DNA of 64,000 bases from Agromyces sp. Soil535 (lineage in GTDB: Bacteria > Actinomycetota > Actinomycetes > Actinomycetales > Microbacteriaceae). The notes beneath the pieces are model-generated. The model was given only the letters and a program-made list of their open reading frames with translations, was not told the DNA's origin and searched no databases. Positions 56,921 through 64,000 of the stretch are shown here, in pieces (position 1 is the stretch's first letter; each line of letters starts with the position of its first letter). The stretch is from assembly GCF_001428255.1 (NCBI RefSeq), contig NZ_LMRW01000025.1:186001-250000 (forward strand), read 5' to 3'. The position numbers were made by a program, and so were the translations under genes.

Positions 56921-57714
56921 GTGCCCGGATCGCGGTCCTCGGTCTCGGTGAGGCGGGAAGCACGTTCGCGAGATCGCTCGCGGTGCACACGGCCGTGACC
57001 GGGTGGGATCCATTCGCGGCCGCCGAGGTGGAGGGCGTGCGACTCGCGGCATCCGGGGAGGAGGCCGTCGCCGATGCCGACGCGGTGCTCGCATTCACGA
57101 CCGCGGCCCACAGCGCCGATGCCCTCACGACCACGATCGCCGCGGCGCCGCGCGCGGCCGTGCATGCCGACTTCGCCACGGCCGCGCCCGTCGCGAAGGT
57201 GGAGCTGGCCGACCGGGCTGCGGCCGCGGGCATCCGGTTCGCCGATGCCGCGATCATGGCGCCGGTCCGCAAGGGCGCCGATCGCACCCCCGTCCTGCTG
57301 TCCGGCGACGCTGAGGCGACGGCGGACCTGCGGGCGATCCTCCGCGATGCGGGCTACCTCGTCGAGGTGCTGGACGGCCCGGCCGGGACATCCGCCGCTC
57401 GAAAGCTGCTGCGCAGCATGCTCGTGAAGGGGCTCACCGGCGTGATGGTCGAATCGCTCCGCGCCGCCGAGGCCCAGGGCCTGTCCGACTGGTTCGCCGA
57501 GCACCTCGTCGAGACGCTCGCCGGCCTCGACCGTCCGACGCTGGCGGGGCTGCTCGATGGCACGCGGCAGCACAGCGGGCGGCGGATCGAGGAGATGGAG
57601 GCGGCGGCCGAGATGGCCGAGGCGACCGGCGGTCGTGCCGACATCGCACGCGCCGTCGCCGAGGTGCTCCGCTCCGTCGCGACGGACGGCGTTCCGGACG
57701 GAGGACGTCTGTGA
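56917..57714 (+). CDS. NAD(P)-binding beta-hydroxyacid-dehydrogenase-like protein (DUF1932 type)
   Basis: 265 aa, ATG 56917. Rossmann motif VLGLGEAGSTFARSL at the N-terminus, then the linker helix and a helical C-terminal domain with SAARKLLRSMLVKGLTGVMVESL, where the Lys is the likely catalytic residue of the family. It resembles 6-phosphogluconate-dehydrogenase-like proteins with a DUF1932 end. No such step belongs to the known gallate pathway. It might oxidise or reduce a side product or feed another aromatic or hydroxy acid into the same route. Confidence 0.8.
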   Translation: MSARIAVLGLGEAGSTFARSLAVHTAVTGWDPFAAAEVEGVRLAASGEEAVADADAVLAFTTAAHSADALTTTIAAAPRAAVHADFATAAPVAKVELADRAAAAGIRFADAAIMAPVRKGADRTPVLLSGDAEATADLRAILRDAGYLVEVLDGPAGTSAARKLLRSMLVKGLTGVMVESLRAAEAQGLSDWFAEHLVETLAGLDRPTLAGLLDGTRQHSGRRIEEMEAAAEMAEATGGRADIARAVAEVLRSVATDGVPDGGRL

Positions 57715-58808
57715 GCGGCGGCATCCGGTGCATGCTCATGCGCGGGGGCACCTCGAAGGGGGCCTATTTCCTGGCTGCGGACCTGCCCGACGATGCGGCC
57801 GAGCGCGACGACATGCTGCTTCGGGTGATGGGCTCGCCCGATCCCCGCCAGATCGACGGGCTCGGGGGTGCGCATCCCCTCACGAGCAAGGTCGCGGTCG
57901 TCGGCCCGTCGGCAGGTGGCGACGCCGACGTCGACTACCTCTTCCTCCAGGTGGTGCCCGACCAGCCCATCGTCAGCGACCGTCAGACGTGCGGCAACCT
58001 GCTGGCAGGCGTGGGGCCGTTCGCGATCGAGCGAGGGCTCGTGCCGGTCGGCGGCGACGAGACCCAGGTGCGCATTCGCATCGTGAACCCGACACCGACC
58101 ATCGTCGTGGCCCGCGTGCAGACCCCGGGGGGCGCCGTGCGCTACTCCGGCGGGACGGAGATGGCGGGCGTCCCGTTCCCCGCGGCCGCCATCCCGCTCG
58201 ACTTCCCCGGAGACGGCCGCCTCGCGTTCCCCACTGGCCGCCTCGTCGACCGGTTCGACGACACCGACGTGACGTGCGTCGACGCCGGGATGCCCGTCGT
58301 GCTCATGAGGGCGGCCGACCTCGCGCTCGAGGGCGACGAGTCGCCGGCGTTGCTCGAGGCGAACGCGCCGCTCCGCGCGCGTCTCGAGCGGATCCGCCTC
58401 GCGGCCGGCGCGGCCATGGGGCTCGGTGATGTCCGCGCCACGACGGTGCCGAAGCTCACGATCGTCTCGGCGGCGCGCGCCGGCGGCCTGGTGACCACGC
58501 GAACGTTCATCCCGCATCGCGTGCACGAGGCGATCGGCGTGCTCGGCGCGGTCTCCGTCGCGGTCGGATGCCTCGCGCAGGGCACGATCGCGACGGTCGA
58601 CCACCTGGCACCGGGCCCGTACCGCGTGGAGCATCCGACCGGCTCGTTCGACGTCGACGTCGATCTGGTGGGAGCGGGGGCGGCCACGTCCGTCGCCCGC
58701 AGCACGCTCGTTCGCACCGCCCGGAAGATCATGGATGGGCAGGTCTGGCCGCGCGACCCTGAAACCCCGGAAACCCCTGAATCCCCGTCCCGTGAAGGAA
58801 CCCCGTGA
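57711..58808 (+). CDS. galD: 4-oxalomesaconate tautomerase (PrpF family)
   Basis: 365 aa, GTG 57711, 4-nt overlap with the preceding gene. Two similar halves of the diaminopimelate-epimerase fold: CMLMRGGTSKGAYF at the start, DGLGGAHPLTSKVAVV, TCGNLLAGVGPFAIE and, in the second half, PKLTIVSAARAG and HEAIGVLGAVSVAVG. GalD converts the keto to the enol form of 4-oxalomesaconate, the substrate of GalB. PrpF aconitate isomerase is the alternative but the operon supports GalD. Confidence 0.88.
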   Translation: MSGGIRCMLMRGGTSKGAYFLAADLPDDAAERDDMLLRVMGSPDPRQIDGLGGAHPLTSKVAVVGPSAGGDADVDYLFLQVVPDQPIVSDRQTCGNLLAGVGPFAIERGLVPVGGDETQVRIRIVNPTPTIVVARVQTPGGAVRYSGGTEMAGVPFPAAAIPLDFPGDGRLAFPTGRLVDRFDDTDVTCVDAGMPVVLMRAADLALEGDESPALLEANAPLRARLERIRLAAGAAMGLGDVRATTVPKLTIVSAARAGGLVTTRTFIPHRVHEAIGVLGAVSVAVGCLAQGTIATVDHLAPGPYRVEHPTGSFDVDVDLVGAGAATSVARSTLVRTARKIMDGQVWPRDPETPETPESPSREGTP

Positions 58809-59785
58809 ACGACCTTGCAGCTCCCCGCCTGACGCACGATCCCGAGACGCGCCGTGACATCGCGCACGTCGGCCCGATCGAGCTCTACACCCCGGTGCTC
58901 GAGCAGAGCCGCGACTTCTTCGTCGATCTCATGGCGATGCGCGAGGTGCACCGCGACGAGGCATCCGTGTACCTGCACGCCTGGGACGACTACCAGTCGT
59001 ACACCGTGCGCCTCATTGAACGCGAGCAGGCGGGCATCGGGCGCACCTACCTGCGCGCCGCGAGCCCGCAGGCGTTGGAGCGGCTGCGCGAGCGGATCGA
59101 GGCCGCGGGCCTCGCACGAGGCACGGATGACTCGGTGCACGGGCTCGGCGAGGTACTGCGGTTCGACGACCCCGACGGGCATCCGATGGGCCTCTACTGG
59201 GACGTCGACTGGTACGAGGCCGACGCGACGGACACGCCGGCGCTCAAGAACCAGGCGGCCGCCTTCCCCGGTCGCGGCGCGAACATCCGCCGCCTCGACC
59301 ACGTGAACTACCTCACGGGCGACGTGCCCGAGACGGCCGAGTTCCTCGGCGACGTCCTCGGCGCGCGCTGCACCGAGCGCATCGTGACCGACGAGGGCGA
59401 CCCGGCCGCGATCTGGTTCAACCTGGGCAACAAGACCTACGACCTCGTGTACACGCAGGACTGGACCGGGTCGCACGGGCGCCTGCACCATGTCGCCTTC
59501 GCGACCGACACCCGCGAGGACATCCTTCGAGCCGCCGACGTGTTCCTCGAGGCCGGCGTCCACATCGAGACCGGCCCGCACAAGCACGCCATCCAGCAGA
59601 CCTTCTTCCTCTACGTCTGGGAGCCGGGCGGCAACCGGATCGAGCTGTGCAACGCCGGCGCCCGCGTCATCCTCGCCCCCGACTGGAAGACCATCAGCTG
59701 GACCTCCGCCGAGCGGGCGAAGGGCCAGGCGTGGGGACTGAAGACGATCGACTCGTTCCATACGCATGGGACGCCGCTGGTGTGA
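58805..59785 (+). CDS. Type I (VOC) extradiol ring-cleavage dioxygenase
   Basis: 326 aa, GTG 58805, 4-nt overlap with galD. Two VOC domains as in catechol 2,3-dioxygenase: the N-terminal one (HVGPIELYTPVLEQSRDFFVDLM) and the catalytic one with the Fe(II) ligands His166 (RRLDHVNYL), His229 (RLHHVAFAT) and Glu280 (NRIELCN). Active-site HKHAIQQTFFLYVWEPGG is also typical. It is placed last in a galB-galC-galD operon where a gallate dioxygenase is needed. Known gallate dioxygenases (GalA, DesB) belong to the unrelated LigB-type family, so this would be a non-orthologous replacement if gallate is the substrate. Catechol-like alternatives cannot be excluded. Confidence 0.88.
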   Translation: MNDLAAPRLTHDPETRRDIAHVGPIELYTPVLEQSRDFFVDLMAMREVHRDEASVYLHAWDDYQSYTVRLIEREQAGIGRTYLRAASPQALERLRERIEAAGLARGTDDSVHGLGEVLRFDDPDGHPMGLYWDVDWYEADATDTPALKNQAAAFPGRGANIRRLDHVNYLTGDVPETAEFLGDVLGARCTERIVTDEGDPAAIWFNLGNKTYDLVYTQDWTGSHGRLHHVAFATDTREDILRAADVFLEAGVHIETGPHKHAIQQTFFLYVWEPGGNRIELCNAGARVILAPDWKTISWTSAERAKGQAWGLKTIDSFHTHGTPLV

Positions 59786-59935
59786 TGCGCTCACGACCTG
59801 CGGATCACCCGATCGCTGAATCGACACGTGGGGCCGGAGGTCCCTTGCCTGGCGGTTTCGGGCGCCTACCATCGGCATGCAAGCCGGCGGAGCCCGACGG
59901 GTGGCCGCATTCGTGCAGACGAGGGGAAGCCCGCC

Positions 59936-62425
59936 ATGAAGATCGTCGTCGTCGGGGGAGTCGCAGGCGGAGCATCCGTCGCCGCACGTGCGCGCCGACT
60001 GGACGAGTTCGCCGAGATCATCGTGTTCGAGAAGGGCGACTACGTCTCGTTCGCGAACTGCGGCCTGCCGTACCACATCGGCGAGGTCATCACGGATCGC
60101 AGCCGGCTGCTGCTGCAGACCCCCGAGAGCCTGCGCGAGTCGCTCGACATCGACGTGCGGGTGGGCACCGAGGTGATCGCCCTCGACCGCGTCGGGAAGA
60201 CCGTCACCGTGCGCGAGCTCGGGAGCGGGCGCGAGTACACCGAGTCGTACGACCGGCTCGCGCTGTGCCCGGGCGCCGACCCGCTCCGTCCGCCGCTGCC
60301 CGGCGTCGACCTGCCGGGCGTGCACGTGCTGCGCAACGTCCAGGACATGGACGAGATCAAGGCGCAGCTCGACGCGGCGCTCGAGCGCGCGGCATCCGCT
60401 CGGGGCCGCACGGTGCACGCGGTCGTCATCGGTGCGGGATACATCGGCGTCGAGATGGCGGAGAACCTGCGGCACCGTGGGGCCGCCGTGACCATCGTCG
60501 AGCTGTCCGACCAGATCCTGCCGCCGCTCGACAAGGAGGTCTCCATCCCGGTCGAGCAGCACCTGCGCAGTCGCGGGGTCGATCTGAACCTCTCGACGGC
60601 GGCGGCCGCGTTCGCCGAGCGCGCCGTCGGCGGCGTCACCGTCGAGCTCCAGAACAACCGCTTCCTCGATGCCGACCTCGTGATCCTGTCGGCGGGCGTG
60701 CGGCCCGCCGTCGGCCTCGCTAGGGAGGCCGGCCTCGAGATCGGCCCCCGCGGCGGCATCGTCGTCGACACGCACATGCGCACCTCCGACCCGAACATCT
60801 GGGCGGCGGGCGACGCGGTCGAGACCGCGCACACCGTGCTGCCCGGCTCGTGGCTCACCCCGCTGGCCGGTCCCGCCAACCGCGAGGCACGGGTCGCCGC
60901 CGAGAACATGTGCGGCCGCGACACCGAGTACCGCTCGTCGCAGGGCACGTCGATCGTGAAGGTGTTCGACATGGTCGCCGGCGGCACCGGCGCGACCGAG
61001 CGGCAGCTGGTCGCCGACGGCGTCGACTACCGCACGGTGCACATCCACCCGTCGGGGCACGCAGGGTACTACCCGGGCTCGGCGATGATGCACTTGAAGC
61101 TCCTGTTCGCGCCCGGCACCGGGAAGATCCTCGGTGCCCAGGTCGCCGGCTTCGACGGGGTCGACAAGCGCCTCGACGTGCTCGCCACCGTGCTCCGGCT
61201 CGGCGGCACGGTGCATGACCTCGAGCAGCTCGAGCTCGCCTACGCCCCGCCGTTCGGATCGGCGAAGGACCCGGTGAACATGGCCGGCTTCGTCGCGACC
61301 AACGTGCTGAAGGGCGACCTGACGCTCTGGTACGCCAAGGACTTCCCGGCCGCGACCGAGGGCGCGCGGCTCGTCGACGTGCGCACGCCCGAGGAGTACG
61401 GCATCTGGCACATCCCGGGCGCGGAGAACGTGCCGCTGGCCGCTCTGCGCACCGCCTGCGAGGGCTGGGACCGGTCCGTGCCCGTGCGGCTCTACTGCGC
61501 GGTCGGATTCCGGAGCTACCTCGGCTACCGCATCCTCGTCCAGCGAGGGTTCACGGATGTCGCGACGCTCTCGGGCGGCTCCAACACGTTCCGCTATTGG
61601 TACGACGTCGAGCCCGCGTCGCCGGCGGCGCCCGCGCCCGAGATCGCCTACGCCGAGGCGGTCGACCTCATCGCCGCGCTGAAGGGCACGGGGAAGTCCG
61701 TCGACCTGGACTGCACGGGGCTCGCCTGCCCCGGCCCGATCATGCGGCTGTCGAACACGATGGGCGAGCTCGCCGCCGGCGACGAGGTCGTCGTGCACGT
61801 CTCCGACCCGGGCTTCGCGAGCGACGGGCCTGCCTGGGCCGCGAGCCACGGACACGAGCTGCTCTCGATGACGCCCGAGGGTCCCGGCTACGTCGCCGCG
61901 TTCCGCAAGGGCGGCGCGGAGCCGGCGGCGACCGGCTTCGCCGTGGCGCCGAAACAGAACCAGACCTCGTTCGTCGTGTTCTCGGGCGACCTCGACAAGA
62001 TGCTCGCGGCGTTCATCATCGCGAACGGCGCGCTCGCCATGGGCCAGCAGGTGTCGATGTTCTTCACGTTCTGGGGCCTGAATGCGCTCCGCCGCGCGCA
62101 CGCCCCGAAGCGCGACCACTCGGCACTGGAGCGGGCGTTCGGCATGATGATGCCCTCGGGCCCCGACAAGCTCCCGCTGTCGCAGATGAACATGGCCGGC
62201 GCCGGCCCAGCGATGATCAAGCACGTGATGAAGGAGCACGACGTGCAGTCGGTCCCCGACCTCATGACCGCGGCACGCGAGGGCGGGGCGCGCCTGATCG
62301 CGTGCACGATGACGATGGACCTGCTCGGCATCGCCGAGTCCGACCTCATCGACGGCATCGAGCTCGGCGGCGTCGCGACCTTCCTCGGCGAGGCCGAGAA
62401 GTCGGGAACGACGCTCTTCATCTGA
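59936..62425 (+). CDS. CoA-disulfide-reductase-like oxidoreductase fused to rhodanese, TusA and DsrE domains
   Basis: 829 aa, ATG 59936 with GAGGGGA 8 nt upstream. Order of domains: FAD/NAD(P) disulfide oxidoreductase (1 to about 330; VVVGGVAGGASVAARAR, redox FANCGLPYHIG with Cys42, NAD site VVIGAGYIGVEMA), dimerisation domain (to about 450), rhodanese (about 460-550; active Cys in LYCAVGFRSYLG), TusA (about 575-650; DLDCTGLACPGPIM) and DsrE/F (about 670-829; SFVVFSGDLDKMLAAFIIANGA). The set of sulfur-carrier modules suggests sulfane-sulfur transfer or persulfide/CoA-disulfide reduction in the cytoplasm. It is not part of the gal operon (150-bp gap). Confidence 0.92.
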   Translation: MKIVVVGGVAGGASVAARARRLDEFAEIIVFEKGDYVSFANCGLPYHIGEVITDRSRLLLQTPESLRESLDIDVRVGTEVIALDRVGKTVTVRELGSGREYTESYDRLALCPGADPLRPPLPGVDLPGVHVLRNVQDMDEIKAQLDAALERAASARGRTVHAVVIGAGYIGVEMAENLRHRGAAVTIVELSDQILPPLDKEVSIPVEQHLRSRGVDLNLSTAAAAFAERAVGGVTVELQNNRFLDADLVILSAGVRPAVGLAREAGLEIGPRGGIVVDTHMRTSDPNIWAAGDAVETAHTVLPGSWLTPLAGPANREARVAAENMCGRDTEYRSSQGTSIVKVFDMVAGGTGATERQLVADGVDYRTVHIHPSGHAGYYPGSAMMHLKLLFAPGTGKILGAQVAGFDGVDKRLDVLATVLRLGGTVHDLEQLELAYAPPFGSAKDPVNMAGFVATNVLKGDLTLWYAKDFPAATEGARLVDVRTPEEYGIWHIPGAENVPLAALRTACEGWDRSVPVRLYCAVGFRSYLGYRILVQRGFTDVATLSGGSNTFRYWYDVEPASPAAPAPEIAYAEAVDLIAALKGTGKSVDLDCTGLACPGPIMRLSNTMGELAAGDEVVVHVSDPGFASDGPAWAASHGHELLSMTPEGPGYVAAFRKGGAEPAATGFAVAPKQNQTSFVVFSGDLDKMLAAFIIANGALAMGQQVSMFFTFWGLNALRRAHAPKRDHSALERAFGMMMPSGPDKLPLSQMNMAGAGPAMIKHVMKEHDVQSVPDLMTAAREGGARLIACTMTMDLLGIAESDLIDGIELGGVATFLGEAEKSGTTLFI

Positions 62426-62540
62426 CCCCGCTGTCACCGCCGAGCTGCTCCGCAGGTGACACCGAGTGTGAGGGTTCACATCCGCACGCCCGCAAGGCTG
62501 CACCGCAGCACGTCAGCGCGCAGACACCAAGCTTCGACAC

Positions 62541-62570
62541 TTGTGAAATTCCGATTGTGAGCGATAACAT
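62541..62570 (+). promoter_or_regulatory. Promoter and LacI-type operator of the GH43-like gene
   Basis: TTGTGA (62541-62546), 18-bp spacer, TAACAT (62565-62570), the same elements and spacing as at ytfQ. The operator TTGTGAGCGATAACA (62555-62569) overlaps the -10 and differs little from TTGTGAGCGCTAACAA at 18118. Confidence 0.7.
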
Positions 62571-62632
62571 CACCCGCAGTCACTTACTGCGATCCCGGCC
62601 GTGATGCCGGGGCACGTCCGAAGGATTGCGCA

Positions 62633-64000
62633 ATGAAGCACAACGTCGTTCGACGAACACTGGCGGGGCTGACCGCCGCCCTCCTCGGTCTCACGGCCGC
62701 CGCCACCGCGACCGCGCCCGCGTTCGCGGCGGTGGACGACCGCCTCGTCGTGAACTACGCGCTCGACGAGACGAGCGGAACCGTCGCGGTCGACGCATCC
62801 GGCAACGGCCGCGACGCGACGATCACCGGCGGGCCGACGCTCACCGGCGGTGAGGGCGTGCGCCTCGACGGTGTCGACGACCACGTCAAGCTGCCGAACG
62901 ACATCATGGCCGGGCTCACGTCGATCACGGTGAGCACCGAGGTGCTCATCCGGTCGACGCAGTCGACGCCGTACTTCATCTACGGGCTCGGCAACACGAA
63001 CTCGTCGGGGGCCGGCAACGGCTACCTGTTCTCCACGGGCAACGCGTACCGGTCGTCGATCGCCACCGGCAACTGGTCGACCGAGCAGACCGTCAACAGC
63101 GGCGCCAACCTGGCCCGCGGCGTGTGGAAGACCATCACCTACACGCTCGACGACTCGTCGAACACGGCACGCATCTACCTCGACGGCGTGCAGGTCGCCC
63201 AGAACACCAACGTCACCATCACGCCGGGTTCGATCGGCAACGGCGTGACGACCGCCAACTACCTCGGGCGCTCGGTGTACACCGCCGACAAGTACCTCAC
63301 GGGAAGCCTGCGCGACTTCCGCATCTACGACGTCGCGCTGACCGCCGAAGAGGTGGCCGCGCTCCATCCGTCCGACCAGGTGAAGGTCGACCGCGACCTC
63401 GCCGCGCTCGATCTCGGCGACCTGTCCGCCGTCGAGGGGAACCTGACCCTTCCGGCGACCGGGGCCAACGGTGCGGCCATCTCATGGGCGTCCAGTCACC
63501 CCGAGGTCATCTCGGAGACGGGCGCGGTCACACGGCCCGCGGCGGGCGACGGCGACGCATCCGTCACCCTCACCGCCACCGTGTCGAAGGGCGGCGCGAG
63601 CGGAACCAAGGACTTCACCGCGACCGTCCTGGCGGACCCCGACGACCAGAGCGTCGTCGACGCGGCGGCCGCCGGACTCGCCATCACCAACATCGACGAC
63701 GTGCGCGGCAACCTCACACTGCCCGCCGCGCCCAAGGGCACCGAGATCTCGTGGTCGTCGTCGACCCCCGAGATCGTCGCGACCGATGGCGTCGTCAACC
63801 GGCCCGCGGCCGACACCGACGTGACCCTCACCGCCACGGTCACGAGGAACGCCACATCCGCCACCCGCGAATTCGTCGCGAACGTGCCCGCTGCGGTCGA
63901 GCTCGACGAGTTCGAGGGCTACGCGTTCGCCTACTTCACGGGCAACTCACTCGCCGGCGAGAACATCTCCTTCGCGGCGAGCGAGGGCAACAACGCGCTC
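62633..64000 (+). CDS. Secreted LamG/Ig-like protein entering a GH43-type domain (cut by window end)
   Basis: 456 residues are visible from ATG 62633 (GAAGGA 7 nt upstream). A signal peptide (KHNVVRRTLAGLTAALLGLTAAATATAPAFA) ends near residue 32. A LamG domain follows (LVVNYALDETSGTVAVDASGNGRDATI to YLTGSLRDFRIYDVALTAEEVAAL), then two bacterial Ig-like repeats (AISWASSHPEVISETGAVTRP and EISWSSSTPEIVATDGVVNRP). The last visible stretch, GYAFAYFTGNSLAGENISFAASEGNNAL, is the beginning of a GH43-type five-bladed propeller as in secreted arabinofuranosidases. The link to arabinose use comes from its ytfQ-like promoter. Confidence 0.85.
   Translation, partial: MKHNVVRRTLAGLTAALLGLTAAATATAPAFAAVDDRLVVNYALDETSGTVAVDASGNGRDATITGGPTLTGGEGVRLDGVDDHVKLPNDIMAGLTSITVSTEVLIRSTQSTPYFIYGLGNTNSSGAGNGYLFSTGNAYRSSIATGNWSTEQTVNSGANLARGVWKTITYTLDDSSNTARIYLDGVQVAQNTNVTITPGSIGNGVTTANYLGRSVYTADKYLTGSLRDFRIYDVALTAEEVAALHPSDQVKVDRDLAALDLGDLSAVEGNLTLPATGANGAAISWASSHPEVISETGAVTRPAAGDGDASVTLTATVSKGGASGTKDFTATVLADPDDQSVVDAAAAGLAITNIDDVRGNLTLPAAPKGTEISWSSSTPEIVATDGVVNRPAADTDVTLTATVTRNATSATREFVANVPAAVELDEFEGYAFAYFTGNSLAGENISFAASEGNNAL

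Noticed and set aside
58142..62503. About 1450-codon open frame antisense to the dioxygenase and oxidoreductase genes
   Set aside because: No family similarity; both sense genes are unmistakable. Long antisense frames are expected at this GC content. The same holds for 8229-11036.

Overview
The window is a 64-kb piece of a very GC-rich actinobacterial chromosome, most likely from Microbacteriaceae (Agromyces/Microbacterium type). The grounds are coding GC near 70%, many GTG starts, class Ib nrdHIEF, LacI-controlled sugar clusters, and the recurring word GGATGCC/GGCATCC. No rRNA, tRNA, CRISPR array, phage structural gene, integrase or transposase was seen.

Layout. 1-4.4 kb: end of an aldo/keto reductase, a cation P-type ATPase and an MFS exporter. 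4.5-16.3 kb: pentose block 1, with a LacI regulator, araD copy 1, a ChvE/MmsA/MmsB-type sugar ABC transporter, then araD copy 2, an FGGY kinase, araA and a second LacI. The second araD is preceded by a 26-codon ORF that looks like the surviving N-terminus of a lost ribulokinase AraB. 16.3-18.2 kb: two small genes and a low-complexity intergenic region holding an 8-bp tandem array. 18.2-24.3 kb: pentose block 2, a YtfQ-YtfR-YtfT-YjfF furanose-type ABC importer with a third LacI. The last gene of the window (from 62.6 kb, cut by the edge) is a secreted LamG/Ig-like/GH43-like protein whose promoter has the same layout as ytfQ. Together these suggest arabinan or arabinoside breakdown, uptake and conversion to xylulose 5-phosphate.

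26-31 kb: nrdH, nrdI, nrdE and nrdF, with NrdR-box-like and DnaA-box-like sites upstream. A GIY-YIG homing-endonuclease-like gene sits between nrdE and nrdF and overlaps the nrdF start by 4 nt. 31-47 kb: an accessory mosaic. Four partial copies of the nrdF 3' end lie here in the same orientation, all ending at the last nrdF codons but starting at different points, with small gene sets between them. Fragments of a second lysR allele and a second AlkD/SUMF1 pair are also present. This looks like the record of repeated insertions or allele displacements behind nrdF. The mosaic also holds a three-gene set (KASIII-like ketosynthase, haem-oxygenase-like di-iron enzyme, unknown protein) that I cannot match to a described pathway.

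49-59.8 kb: an apparent gallate/tannin catabolic locus: a secreted tannase-like enzyme, a NitT/TauT-type ABC importer, a GntR regulator, and an operon of galB, galC, a hydroxyacid-dehydrogenase-like gene, galD and a type I (VOC) extradiol dioxygenase. Similar ATTGTT-containing palindromes lie at the tannase promoter, the importer promoter and the gal operon promoter. 59.9-62.4 kb: a four-domain CoA-disulfide-reductase/rhodanese/TusA/DsrE protein.
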